This document shows, piece by piece, positions 31,601-38,550 of a stretch of 64,000 nucleotides of DNA. Every line of letters begins with the position of its first letter. The first letter of the stretch is position 1. The DNA comes from Thermoplasmata archaeon. GTDB lineage: Archaea; Thermoplasmatota; Thermoplasmata; Lutacidiplasmatales; UBA184. Both the position numbers and the translations under genes were made by a program. The notes beneath the pieces were generated by a model that saw only the letters and a list, made by a program, of their open reading frames with translations, made no database searches and had not been told where the DNA came from. The stretch is from positions 46,486 through 110,485 of the forward strand of contig DAHUZZ010000005.1 in NCBI GenBank assembly GCA_027314915.1, given 5' to 3'.

Positions 31601-32311
31601 GCCCAGGCAGACGCCGGTGAACACCGCCCACTTGAACCCGGACCGCTCGTAGCGGAGCATCGCCCGGATCGCCGCGGGGATCTCCCTCGGGCGCCGGTAG
31701 CTCGCGACCCACCTACGGTGGCCGGCGGCCTTGACGAGCCGCAGGTAGGCGTAGACGGTGACCAGCATGACGAACGCGTAGAAGGTGAGGTAGTTCGCGT
31801 AGCCGAGCGCGCTCGACTCGATGCTCGCGACGACGAAGGGGAAGGTGATCGCCGCCAGCAGGCCCATCCGGCGCGAGCTCACCTCCTTGCCGATGAGGTA
31901 GACCGGGAAGACGCCCATCGCCGCCCAGAAGGGCGACTGGATGTCGAGGAAGAACGAGCCCGCGACGACCGAGGCCGGCTGCCCGAGCGTCGGCGTGAAG
32001 AATCCCTGGAAGAGGATGCCGAGGACGCCGTTCATCCAGTCGAAGAGCGGCTCCCGCGGGTTGATCGGCGAGAGCGGGTACTTGAGCAGCGGGTCCCGGA
32101 TCAGGTTCGTGTGGTTCTCCGCGATCCACGACATCACCCGCGCGTGGTAGTAGGAGTCGGAGCCGCCGCCGTAGACGTACAGCCAGCCCCACTGGTGGAA
32201 GATCGAGTAGGCCCAGATCGACCGGACGATGATGGCGAGAGCGAACGCGGTGAGCAGCACCACGACCGTCAGCCCGTGCTGACGCCACCAACCCTCCTGG
32301 GACTCCACCAT
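25685..32311 (-). CDS. aglB: Oligosaccharyltransferase AglB/STT3 fused to a ~1300-aa CarboxypepD_reg/Ig-like repeat tail
   Basis: Multi-TM N-terminus, WWDYG motif (30533-30547), then many 'G.V...G.PV.GA.V.V..A.G.F.L..PPG.Y...V' repeats, final TM WVPVALAFVPAAAVAVFAVTY; single 2208-aa ORF. Confidence 0.92.
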   Translation of the reverse strand: MVESQEGWWRQHGLTVVVLLTAFALAIIVRSIWAYSIFHQWGWLYVYGGGSDSYYHARVMSWIAENHTNLIRDPLLKYPLSPINPREPLFDWMNGVLGILFQGFFTPTLGQPASVVAGSFFLDIQSPFWAAMGVFPVYLIGKEVSSRRMGLLAAITFPFVVASIESSALGYANYLTFYAFVMLVTVYAYLRLVKAAGHRRWVASYRRPREIPAAIRAMLRYERSGFKWAVFTGVCLGALALSWQGYPFFIAALVGFLVVQMIVERIRRVDSFSLYVLTWVVGLVGFPMAMPYFFVQGGNSLNGFFLSWFEIPLLVFFGSLVVLLPFLLLRDYPWVVSIPAFVLTAAAAVGILFVASPHSFSTIITGQGYFVKTLVYSTVAEAQAPSIDSLILGFGVLTFFIAFVGLGLYAYKLGRQKFRREHTMFFVFALISVYLPITAAKFFLLGSAVFILLAAEVLVMILDIAGYGQLRRNVASLSDRRSQFTAFRRSLKARHFLVMGLLLLILIPNVWYAIDAGVPYNLKSGYNTQIYDTLPAPIRTSAANASTFYLGAAGTSLDTPDQYDSASYNWLASQDTNLPEPQRPAFISWWDYGFQTVGQGQHPTVADNFQNGIVPAGAFLLSQNESQAISVLAIQLLYANQITSGQRYFTSGINRILVANGVNATEVHDLMVNTSQDVPLVIAHPERYLPVDPTHLDPLNAMFMATSWYLADTVPLSGVANLYDDLQAYTGWSIRYAMVDTRLFPVSGSNTGIFYAPADLTDRVIGPGGTPSAFFNVTVLGSDGNTYPAGQVPPTVSAVSYNINRFAPFYNSMIYRVFAGYNGSDIGQSGGIPGLEGAIGSGYYPEPGWMLQHFRAVYITAFYCPHGSTGGNGCVAMNQPEAIALAKATNGTAETVTNGAAGSYYTNGNSILAYYAGQPLLGSVTLPDGAPVAGARVTVYDAFNIPHETTVTAKDGSFSLTLPPGNITVNVTSGSFNGLIQAGSTTLSTTHLYVAPALGYAFDAPPLVRSFTLAPAKISGTLYWNNANNTTYQPPSDTIIPGATVNLWGGGGLPAFHTRTDASGTYLLSNLPPGSYNLSVTYQGSNFTQSPQSFATGDAKNLSIGLTPGQLRGHLLSTVPGGSTGATVTLSQQGGTTATLVTGPNGAFTASSLAPGNYTIRATNPSHDLASVPQSFLIGTNGTHVALNLTLEPMVTVSLVVLSAGSPVANFPVRFTPIVATSALPANQSNASASPPTVNSTTLYSGPGGQIVATLPTGNYSIYAVGYQGGRAYAGFGTAYLSGLTGTIPLEPIALAPAFAVHGFSGPPASGVAPTSIVITANTARGDTISASANLSGDWLLLLPAGTYGLSATAPPSGGTGIGYAALASLAVAGTTFVNLSLSPAMVVHASLGVFERGQLIYPASGALVNVTEEPSGALLTSVADSAGNATFAVPATVSAGASYCVGVTSFGFDPYLACGLDPAAIARLSTIPLDLSTVQLTLSVSGFPTGALIHVNVTAARPPAQTITLAGGSTFSTPIVPGSYTVTAYATTVNGGLYRPPAPLNVTFPPGVYQENLSIVLFHQVASRGVLELPAGVPATSVSLRLTAPGYDQNLTGQQFVTSFLAAPGSYTVFAAASAGNITFANLTHVTVGSTGGVYPALDLSQPGGLLRGNFSVPNGGAVNGTVPVQLTTPGGYTLDTVAIAGSFTALLPEGMTVYPSMTTTVPSVVPGGVTRYTVYTVVPGSSCTQQPNLTICRVPLAAKVLRSTVVGTLTFGAQTTFLPGTIDLIGPYPSANLTTATAVAGGSFSASLVPGLYDLYATSGSGGSRLATVEQVPIGYGDPVDLNLTLGPAWIDTLTLQSTSSGASPVAQVNWTGPDGVGFSLSGLPVNTPTDYALPVGVWIITASSSAAPYGVATPTNGSGTAALMSGNAATRVTLVPVLTPRVGISVQGPDSATIGPGGLASFSLAIANTGSSPVAFHLVGSPSTWTFNFTPENLSLGVVAGNSSAHAEVVIHVPAGTAVAHPPIAIEAVGPGGVLLGVASPAPALVLLPVQGLAIGASPTLGAVSPNSATLPFWVVNSGNAPEGVRLTIADSQRLASLGWTAVVAKGTTPLPGSTTISAGSNNSFSVLLTSPTNSPVPPGSVTVVATLQNGTLESVSTTLTVSELPVSITNGTLTITGPSVGTPPAYPIWVPVALAFVPAAAVAVFAVTYRWWRSRRWTRR

Positions 32312-32370
32312 GACGCGGCAAAACCTCCGTCGGCCGCGGCGCGCAGACGGGGGGGTCTATAAATAGACTC

Positions 32371-32961
32371 TCAACGCCCGACGGGCGCGAGCGTCTCCTC
32401 GACCCGGAACCGGTAGAAGACGCGGCCGTCCGGCAGCCCGTAGGGCTCGACGCGCACGAGCTGCCCGATCGCGAGCTCCTTCCAGGGCCGACCCTCGATG
32501 CGGCCGAACAGGCGGAGCGGCGCGCCCTCGAGATCGACGAGCCCGACCGAGAACGGCACGTCCGCCTCCATCCCCAGCGGGGCGCCCGCGAGGACGGCGC
32601 TGTGGGCGTAGATCCGACCCCGCATCGGCAGGTCGACCCAGTCGAGCTCGGACCGGTGGCACCGCGGGCAGACGGCCCGGGGGGGCCAGAGGAGCTCCCC
32701 GTCCTTCCGGCACCGGGTCGTGGTGAACCGTCCGGCCTTGAGATGGTCGAAGAAGGGGTGGAGCTCGGTGAGCTTCTCGTCCTCGGCCGGGAAGAAGTCG
32801 AGGAGCGTCGGGACCGTCGCCCGGCGCGGGCGCGCCCCGGGCAGGTCGGGCTCCGGTCGGCCCTCCACCGGGACCGGGGCCTCGGCCGGAGGAGCGGGCG
32901 GGGAGGACAGGTTCGGACGGCGCGGTCGGGGAACGGCCGAGCTCTCGCCCTCCTCCGACAT
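32371..32961 (-). CDS. DUF35 OB-fold / zinc-ribbon protein with N-terminal extension
   Basis: FFDHLKAGRFTTTRCRKDGELLWPPRAVCPRCHRSELDWVDL..GRIYAHS. Confidence 0.88.
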   Translation of the reverse strand: MSEEGESSAVPRPRRPNLSSPPAPPAEAPVPVEGRPEPDLPGARPRRATVPTLLDFFPAEDEKLTELHPFFDHLKAGRFTTTRCRKDGELLWPPRAVCPRCHRSELDWVDLPMRGRIYAHSAVLAGAPLGMEADVPFSVGLVDLEGAPLRLFGRIEGRPWKELAIGQLVRVEPYGLPDGRVFYRFRVEETLAPVGR

Positions 32962-32966
32962 CCTCC

Positions 32967-34148
32967 CTAGCCTCCCCGCTGGTAGACCATGAGCGAGTGC
33001 ACGTTCGCGCTGCCGCTGAGGTTGTGGACGAGCGCCCACTCCGGGTCCGGCACCTGCCGGGACGCCGGGACCGCGTGGGCGAACTGCCGGTGGACCTCGA
33101 CCGCCTGCGCGACCCCCGTGGCGCCCAGCGGGTGGCCGCACCCCAGGAGACCCCCGCGCGGGTTCACCACGATCTTCCCGCCCGGCGAGCTCTGGCCGTC
33201 GAGCATGAACCGGCCGCCCTGGCCCGGCGGGCAGAGCCCGAGCGCCTCGTACTCGACGATCTCGGAGATGGTGAAGCAGTCATGGATCTCGGCGAAGTCG
33301 ATCCGGTCGATCCCGATGCCGGCCTGGCGGAGCGCTTCCCGCGCCGCGAGGGTCATCCCGTCCCAGGCCGTGAGCGATCCGGCGTTGGCGAGGTTGTGCC
33401 AGGAGGCGTGCTGGCCGCTCCCCCGGATCCAGGCCGGCGTGTCGGTGAACCGCTTCGCGTGCTCGCCGGCCACCAGGAGGACCGCGGCCGCCCCGTCGGT
33501 CATCGACGAGCAGTCCCCGAGCCGCAGCGGCGGCGCCACCATCGGCAGCCTCAGGAGCTTCTCCCGGGAGAACGTCTTCTCGTGGAACTGGGCCTCGGGG
33601 TTCGTGTTCGCGAACCGGTGGTTCTTCTCCGAGACGGCCGCGAGCGCCTCCTCGGTGGTCCCGTACTCGTGCATGTGCCGCTGGGCGACCATGGCGAAGA
33701 AGGGCGGCGCGGTCGCCCCGTGGGGCCCGTCCCAGGGGCGGTCCATCACGCAGGCCATCGAGGTGTTCGCTTCGGCCATCGAGGGGATGTTCATCTTCTC
33801 CACGCCGAGCGCGAGGGCCACGTCGGAGAGCCCCGCCGCGATCGCCGCGTAGGCGCTGCGGATGGCCGACTGGCCCGAGGCGCAGGCGAGCTCGGTGCGC
33901 TGGAGGATCCTCCGGGGCGCGACGCCGAGGAGCTCGGCGGCGAGCGGGGCGACGTGGGACTGGAAGGCGAACCGCTCGGGCTCGGCGGCGCCGACGAAGA
34001 GGGAGTCCACCTCGTCCGCCCGGAGCTCGGGGATCGCCTCGAAGAGCGCCCGGCCGGCCTCCTGGACGAGCTCGGACCAGGTCGCCGCGCGCACCCCGAA
34101 CCGGGTCGTGGCGCCGCCGACGAGCGCGACGGGGCGCAGCTGGGTCAT
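32967..34148 (-). CDS. Thiolase-family acyl-CoA acetyltransferase/lipid-transfer protein-like
   Basis: TELACASGQSAIRSAY, FAEIHDCFTISEIVEYEALGLC, NPRGGLLGCGHPLGATG. Confidence 0.9.
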   Translation of the reverse strand: MTQLRPVALVGGATTRFGVRAATWSELVQEAGRALFEAIPELRADEVDSLFVGAAEPERFAFQSHVAPLAAELLGVAPRRILQRTELACASGQSAIRSAYAAIAAGLSDVALALGVEKMNIPSMAEANTSMACVMDRPWDGPHGATAPPFFAMVAQRHMHEYGTTEEALAAVSEKNHRFANTNPEAQFHEKTFSREKLLRLPMVAPPLRLGDCSSMTDGAAAVLLVAGEHAKRFTDTPAWIRGSGQHASWHNLANAGSLTAWDGMTLAAREALRQAGIGIDRIDFAEIHDCFTISEIVEYEALGLCPPGQGGRFMLDGQSSPGGKIVVNPRGGLLGCGHPLGATGVAQAVEVHRQFAHAVPASRQVPDPEWALVHNLSGSANVHSLMVYQRGG

Positions 34149-35281
34149 CGCTTCTCCCCGGTGAGCGCGGCGACGACGCGGTCGCCCACCTCGCTCGTGG
34201 AGAGCTGGCCGCCCTGGTCGTAGGTGCGCGCGGTCCCGCTCGCGAGCAGCGCGGCGAGCGCCTGCTCGAGCCGGTCCGCCGCCCGGATCATCCGCGCGTC
34301 GGTGTGCTTGTCCCCGACGTGCCGCAGCATCATCTCGACGGCGAAGAAGGTCGCGAACGGGTTCACCTGGTTCTTGCCCGCGTACTTCGGGGCGGAGCCG
34401 TGCACGGGCTCGAACATGGCGTGGTCCTTCCCGATGTTGCCCCCGGCCGCGAACCCCATCCCGCCCTGGAGCACGCTCGCGAGGTCGGTGATGATGTCGC
34501 CCATCATGTTCGTCGAGACCACCACGTTGTAGTGCTCGGGGTTGCGCACCACCCACTGCGTGAAGGCGTCGACGTAGGCGTAGTCCCGGGGGATCTCGGG
34601 GTACTCGCTCTGACCGATCCGGTCGAAGGTGGCCCGGAAGAACCGGCACCCCTCGAGCACGTTCGACTTGTCGACGCAGGTGACCCGGCGGGCGCCGTCC
34701 TCGGGCGCGCCGCGCGCGCGGCGGCGCGCGATCTCGAAGGCGTAGCGGATCACCCGCTCGGAGCCGACCTTCGTGATGAGCCGCGTGTCGACCGCGACCT
34801 CCGTGGTGCCGCCGCGGCGCAGCACGCCGCGGGCGGGCGTGTAAAGGCCCTCCGTGTTCTCCCGTACCATGACCATGTCCACCTTGTCCGGCGACCAGAC
34901 CTGCTTGAACTCGCCGCTGATGCGGTGGAGCACGCCGGGGTAGAGCCGGCACGGCCGCACGTTCGCGTAGAGGTCGAGGTCCCGCCTCAGCCCGAGCACG
35001 AGCGCGGCCCCGGCGATGTCGCCGCTCGGCAGGTTGACCCCGGGCCATCCCACGGCCCCCAGGAGGACCGCGTCGGCTGCGTGCGCCGCGGCCTCGGCTT
35101 CCGGTTCCCACTCCTTGCCGTGCTCCCGGTAGTACGTGGCGCCGCCCGGATACTCCTCCAGGTTCCACGGCGCGCTGCCGTTCTCGGACAGGGCGTCCAG
35201 GGCGCGGCGGGCCTGGGCGACGACCTCGGGACCCGTCCCGTCCCCGGGCAGGAGGACGATCCGGTGGCGGCTCGACCTCAT
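34145..35281 (-). CDS. Isocitrate/isopropylmalate/homoisocitrate dehydrogenase family
   Basis: LLPGDGTGPEVVAQARRAL, MVRENTEGLYTPARG, DKSNVLEGCRFFRATF, GSAPKYAGKNQVNPFAT. Confidence 0.92.
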   Translation of the reverse strand: MRSSRHRIVLLPGDGTGPEVVAQARRALDALSENGSAPWNLEEYPGGATYYREHGKEWEPEAEAAAHAADAVLLGAVGWPGVNLPSGDIAGAALVLGLRRDLDLYANVRPCRLYPGVLHRISGEFKQVWSPDKVDMVMVRENTEGLYTPARGVLRRGGTTEVAVDTRLITKVGSERVIRYAFEIARRRARGAPEDGARRVTCVDKSNVLEGCRFFRATFDRIGQSEYPEIPRDYAYVDAFTQWVVRNPEHYNVVVSTNMMGDIITDLASVLQGGMGFAAGGNIGKDHAMFEPVHGSAPKYAGKNQVNPFATFFAVEMMLRHVGDKHTDARMIRAADRLEQALAALLASGTARTYDQGGQLSTSEVGDRVVAALTGEKR

Positions 35282-35799
35282 GCCGGCGCGCGGCCCCCTC
35301 GGCGCTCGAGCTCCTGGCGGACCTTCTCGACCAGACCCCCGGCCTCGAGCAGGCCGAGGAGGTGCTCCGGGAGCGGGGGGAAGCGCACGGAGGCGCCGGT
35401 GCGCAGGTTGGTGATCGTCCCGCGCCCCATCTCGACCCGGGCGGGATCGAACCGGTCGAAGATCTTCCGGACCCCGGGCGCCTCGATGGCCGGCAGCCCC
35501 AGGTTGATCGCGTTCCGGAAGAAGATCCGGGCGAAGGACTCCGCGACGATCGCGCTCACGCCGATCGCCTTGAGCGCCTGGGGAGCGTGCTCGCGGCTCG
35601 AGCCGCAGCCGAAGTTGACCCCGGCCACCAGGAGGTCGCCCGACTTCGCCTGGCCGGCGAACTCGGGGAGCGCGATCTCGAGGACGTGCTTCTTGAGCTC
35701 GTCCGGATCGATGATCGTGAGGTACTTGCCGCTGATGATCCCGTCGGTGTCGACGTCGTCGCCGAGCGTCCAGACCCGGCCCTCGATGAGGTCGCGCAT
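35278..35799 (-). CDS. 3-isopropylmalate dehydratase/homoaconitase small subunit
   Basis: GDDVDTDGIISGKYL, GVNFGCGSSREHAPQALKAIG. Confidence 0.93.
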   Translation of the reverse strand: MRDLIEGRVWTLGDDVDTDGIISGKYLTIIDPDELKKHVLEIALPEFAGQAKSGDLLVAGVNFGCGSSREHAPQALKAIGVSAIVAESFARIFFRNAINLGLPAIEAPGVRKIFDRFDPARVEMGRGTITNLRTGASVRFPPLPEHLLGLLEAGGLVEKVRQELERRGGRAPA

Positions 35800-35807
35800 G
35801 GATCCTC

Positions 35808-37100
35808 CTACAGGTACTCCCGGGGATCGGCGATCCGGCCCCGGATCGCCGTCGCCGCCGTGGCGGCGGGGCTCATGAGGTAGATGCGGGCCTCCTTCGC
35901 GCCCATCCGCCCGGGGAAGTTGCGGTTGGAGGAGGAGGCGCAGACCTCGTCCGGCGCCAGGATGCCCATGTTGCCGCCGAAGCAGGCCGAGCAGCTCGAG
36001 TTGGTGAAGACCGCGCCGGACCGGGTGAAGACCTCGATGAGCCCCTCGTGCAGGGCCTGCTCGTAGATCTTGGTCGACGCGGGCGAGACGATGAACCGGA
36101 CGCCGGGGGCGACCTGCTGGCCCTTCATGATCCGGGCCCCCTCGCGGAGGTCCTCGATCCGCGCGTTGGTGCACGAGCCCAGGAAGACCTGGTCCACGCC
36201 CACCCCTTCCTTCACGACGTCGGGCAGCGGACGGACGTTGTCCGGGGAGTACGGGCAGGCCACCATCGGCGGCATCCCCTCGACGTCGATCGAGAGGGTC
36301 CGCTCGTAGGAAGCGTCCGGGTCGGCCCGCACCGGGTGCATCGCGTGCTTGGCGATGGGCCGCACGTACTCCATCGTCGTCGCGTCCGCCGCGATGAGGC
36401 CGCACTTCGCCCCCATCTCGGTCGTCATGTTGCAGATGGTGAACCGGTCGGTCATCGGGAGCGCCTCGATGGTGGGCCCGGTGTACTCCACCGACTTGTA
36501 GGTCGCTCCGGTCGTCTTGATCTCGCCGAGGACCCGGAGCACCAGGTCCTTCGCGGTGACCCCAGGACCGAGCTTCCCGTGGACGTCCACGCGGATCGTC
36601 GAGGGGACCTTGAGCCAGAGCCGGCCGAGGGCGAGCACCGCGGCCATCTCCGTGGGGCCGATCCCCGCCGCCACGGCCCCCATGGCCCCGAGCATGTTCG
36701 TGTGGGAGTCGGTCCCCACGGCGAGGTCACCGGGGACCACCCAGCCGTCCTCGGCCAGGACCTGGTGGCAGATCCCGTGCCGTCCGACGTCGTAGAAGTG
36801 CGGGAGGTGTTGCTCCTGGGCGAACTTGCGGAGGATCCGGTGGAGCACCGCGGCCCCCTCGGTCGAGGCCGGGACCCAGTGGTCGATGGCGATCACGACC
36901 CGGTCGGGGTCCCAGACGCGCGGCGCGCCCATCTGGTGGAAGGGCCCGACCGTCTGGGCGCCCTGCTCGTGCATCATCGCGAGGTCCACCTGGCCCTCCA
37001 CGATCTGGCCGGGGACCACCCGCTCGAGGCCCGAGGCCCGGGCCAGGATCTTCTCGGCCAGGGTCATCCCGCCGTTCGGGCCGCTCGTTCTTCCGCTCAT
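35808..37100 (-). CDS. 3-isopropylmalate dehydratase/homoaconitase large subunit
   Basis: GTDSHTNMLGAMGAVAAGIGPTEMAAVLALG, FLGSCTNARIEDLREGARI, SCSACFGGNMG. Confidence 0.93.
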   Translation of the reverse strand: MSGRTSGPNGGMTLAEKILARASGLERVVPGQIVEGQVDLAMMHEQGAQTVGPFHQMGAPRVWDPDRVVIAIDHWVPASTEGAAVLHRILRKFAQEQHLPHFYDVGRHGICHQVLAEDGWVVPGDLAVGTDSHTNMLGAMGAVAAGIGPTEMAAVLALGRLWLKVPSTIRVDVHGKLGPGVTAKDLVLRVLGEIKTTGATYKSVEYTGPTIEALPMTDRFTICNMTTEMGAKCGLIAADATTMEYVRPIAKHAMHPVRADPDASYERTLSIDVEGMPPMVACPYSPDNVRPLPDVVKEGVGVDQVFLGSCTNARIEDLREGARIMKGQQVAPGVRFIVSPASTKIYEQALHEGLIEVFTRSGAVFTNSSCSACFGGNMGILAPDEVCASSSNRNFPGRMGAKEARIYLMSPAATAATAIRGRIADPREYL

Positions 37101-38344
37101 GGGGGTGGGACCTCCGGGGCGAGCTCCTTTACGACCTCCCAGAACTCCGCGTCGGAGATCCCCGGGTGCTCGAAGATCTCGCGGTACTCCGCGAGGAAGG
37201 CGTGCAGCTCGGCCTTGCTGTGGGACTCGCCCGACCGCTTCACGCGCTGGAGGAGCTCGTTGAGCCGCGGCTCGGAGAGGACGATCCCCCGCTCCTTGAG
37301 CTTCTCGACGAGCGCCGCCTTGCCCGTGTGCTTCCCGAGGATCATCTGGCGCGTCCGCCCGAGGGACTCGGGCTGGAGCGGCTCGTAGGTGAGCGTGTGG
37401 GCGAGGATGCCGTGGGTGTGGATCCCGGCCTCGTGGGAGAAGGAGTTGTACCCGACGAGGGCCTTGTTCGCGGCGAGGGGCACCCCGCTCGTTTCCTCCA
37501 CCGTCCGGGAGAGCGCGAAGAGCTCGCCGATCTTCAGGCCCGTCGACACCCCGTAGAGCGATTCGAGCGCCACGGCCACCTCCTCCAGCGAGGCGTTGCC
37601 GGCGCGCTCGCCGAGCCCGTTCACGCACACGTGGGGACAGGTGACGCCGACCTCGAGCGCCGTCAGGGTGTTCGCCGTGGCCAGGCCGAAGTCGTTGTGG
37701 CAGTGGACCGACCAATCCGCGGGGCCGATCCGGCGCTTGAACTCGTTCAGGTACCAGCGGAAGGTGAGCGGAGTCATGATCCCGACCGTGTCGGAGATGA
37801 CGAGCCGGTCGGCGCCGGCCTCCCGGACGGCGCGGTAGAGCCGCTCGACGAAGTCGAAGGGGGCGCGCACGGTGTCCTCGGTCACGAACGCCACATGGAG
37901 CCCGGCGGACTTCGCCTGCCGAACGCAGCGGACCGACGCGTCGAGCACCTGCTCCTGCGTCATCTTGAGCTTGTAGCGGAGGTGCACCTCGCTCGCCGCG
38001 ACGAAGATGGCCGCGTGGCTCGCGCCGCTCTCGATGACCGCGTCGACGTCGCCCGGGACCGTGCGCGCGGAGGCGAGGATCTTCGACCGGAGCCCGGCAT
38101 GGGCGAGCCGGTGCACCGAGGCCGCCTCCTGCTCGGAGACCACCGGGATCCCGGCGTCGATGACGTGGAGTCCCACCTCGCTGAGCTTCTCGGCGATGGC
38201 GAGCTTCTCCTCGACGGAGAAGTGGACCCCCGGCATCTGCTCGCCGTCGCGGAGCGTCTCGTCCCAGAAGACGATCGGCTCCGCGAAGTGCCGCTCCGCC
38301 GCCGTCTTGAGATGGTAGGATTCGACGAGCGGTGGAGCGCTCAT
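37097..38344 (-). CDS. 2-isopropylmalate/homocitrate/(Re)-citrate synthase family (DRE-TIM metallolyase)
   Basis: FWDETLRDGEQMPGVHFSVEEKL, VHCHNDFGLATANTL, GLGERAGNASLEE, NSFSHEAGIHTHGIL; ATG at 38344 chosen from promoter position. Confidence 0.88.
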   Translation of the reverse strand: MSAPPLVESYHLKTAAERHFAEPIVFWDETLRDGEQMPGVHFSVEEKLAIAEKLSEVGLHVIDAGIPVVSEQEAASVHRLAHAGLRSKILASARTVPGDVDAVIESGASHAAIFVAASEVHLRYKLKMTQEQVLDASVRCVRQAKSAGLHVAFVTEDTVRAPFDFVERLYRAVREAGADRLVISDTVGIMTPLTFRWYLNEFKRRIGPADWSVHCHNDFGLATANTLTALEVGVTCPHVCVNGLGERAGNASLEEVAVALESLYGVSTGLKIGELFALSRTVEETSGVPLAANKALVGYNSFSHEAGIHTHGILAHTLTYEPLQPESLGRTRQMILGKHTGKAALVEKLKERGIVLSEPRLNELLQRVKRSGESHSKAELHAFLAEYREIFEHPGISDAEFWEVVKELAPEVPPP

Positions 38345-38385
38345 ATCGACCCGAATGGAGCGGGAGAACCGAGATAAGTTTGTCG

Positions 38386-38410
38386 AGCGTACCACCGTGA
38401 TTCGTACGCT
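38386..38410. promoter_or_regulatory. Inverted repeat AGCGTAC-N11-GTACGCT in a divergent promoter region
   Basis: 7-bp perfect arms, just upstream of a minus-strand TATA (ACTTATCTC) serving the synthase at 38344. Confidence 0.4.
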
Positions 38411-38550
38411 AACGTACCTCCGGCGGGCGCCGCCCGGGGACGGCCGTGCGCGAAAAACCGGCGGGCGCGGCCCCCGCGGCTCCGACGTTAAATACGCGCG
38501 GAGATTGAAATGAGCGAAAGGAACCCGGAGCGATCCGGTGACCGCCGTCC

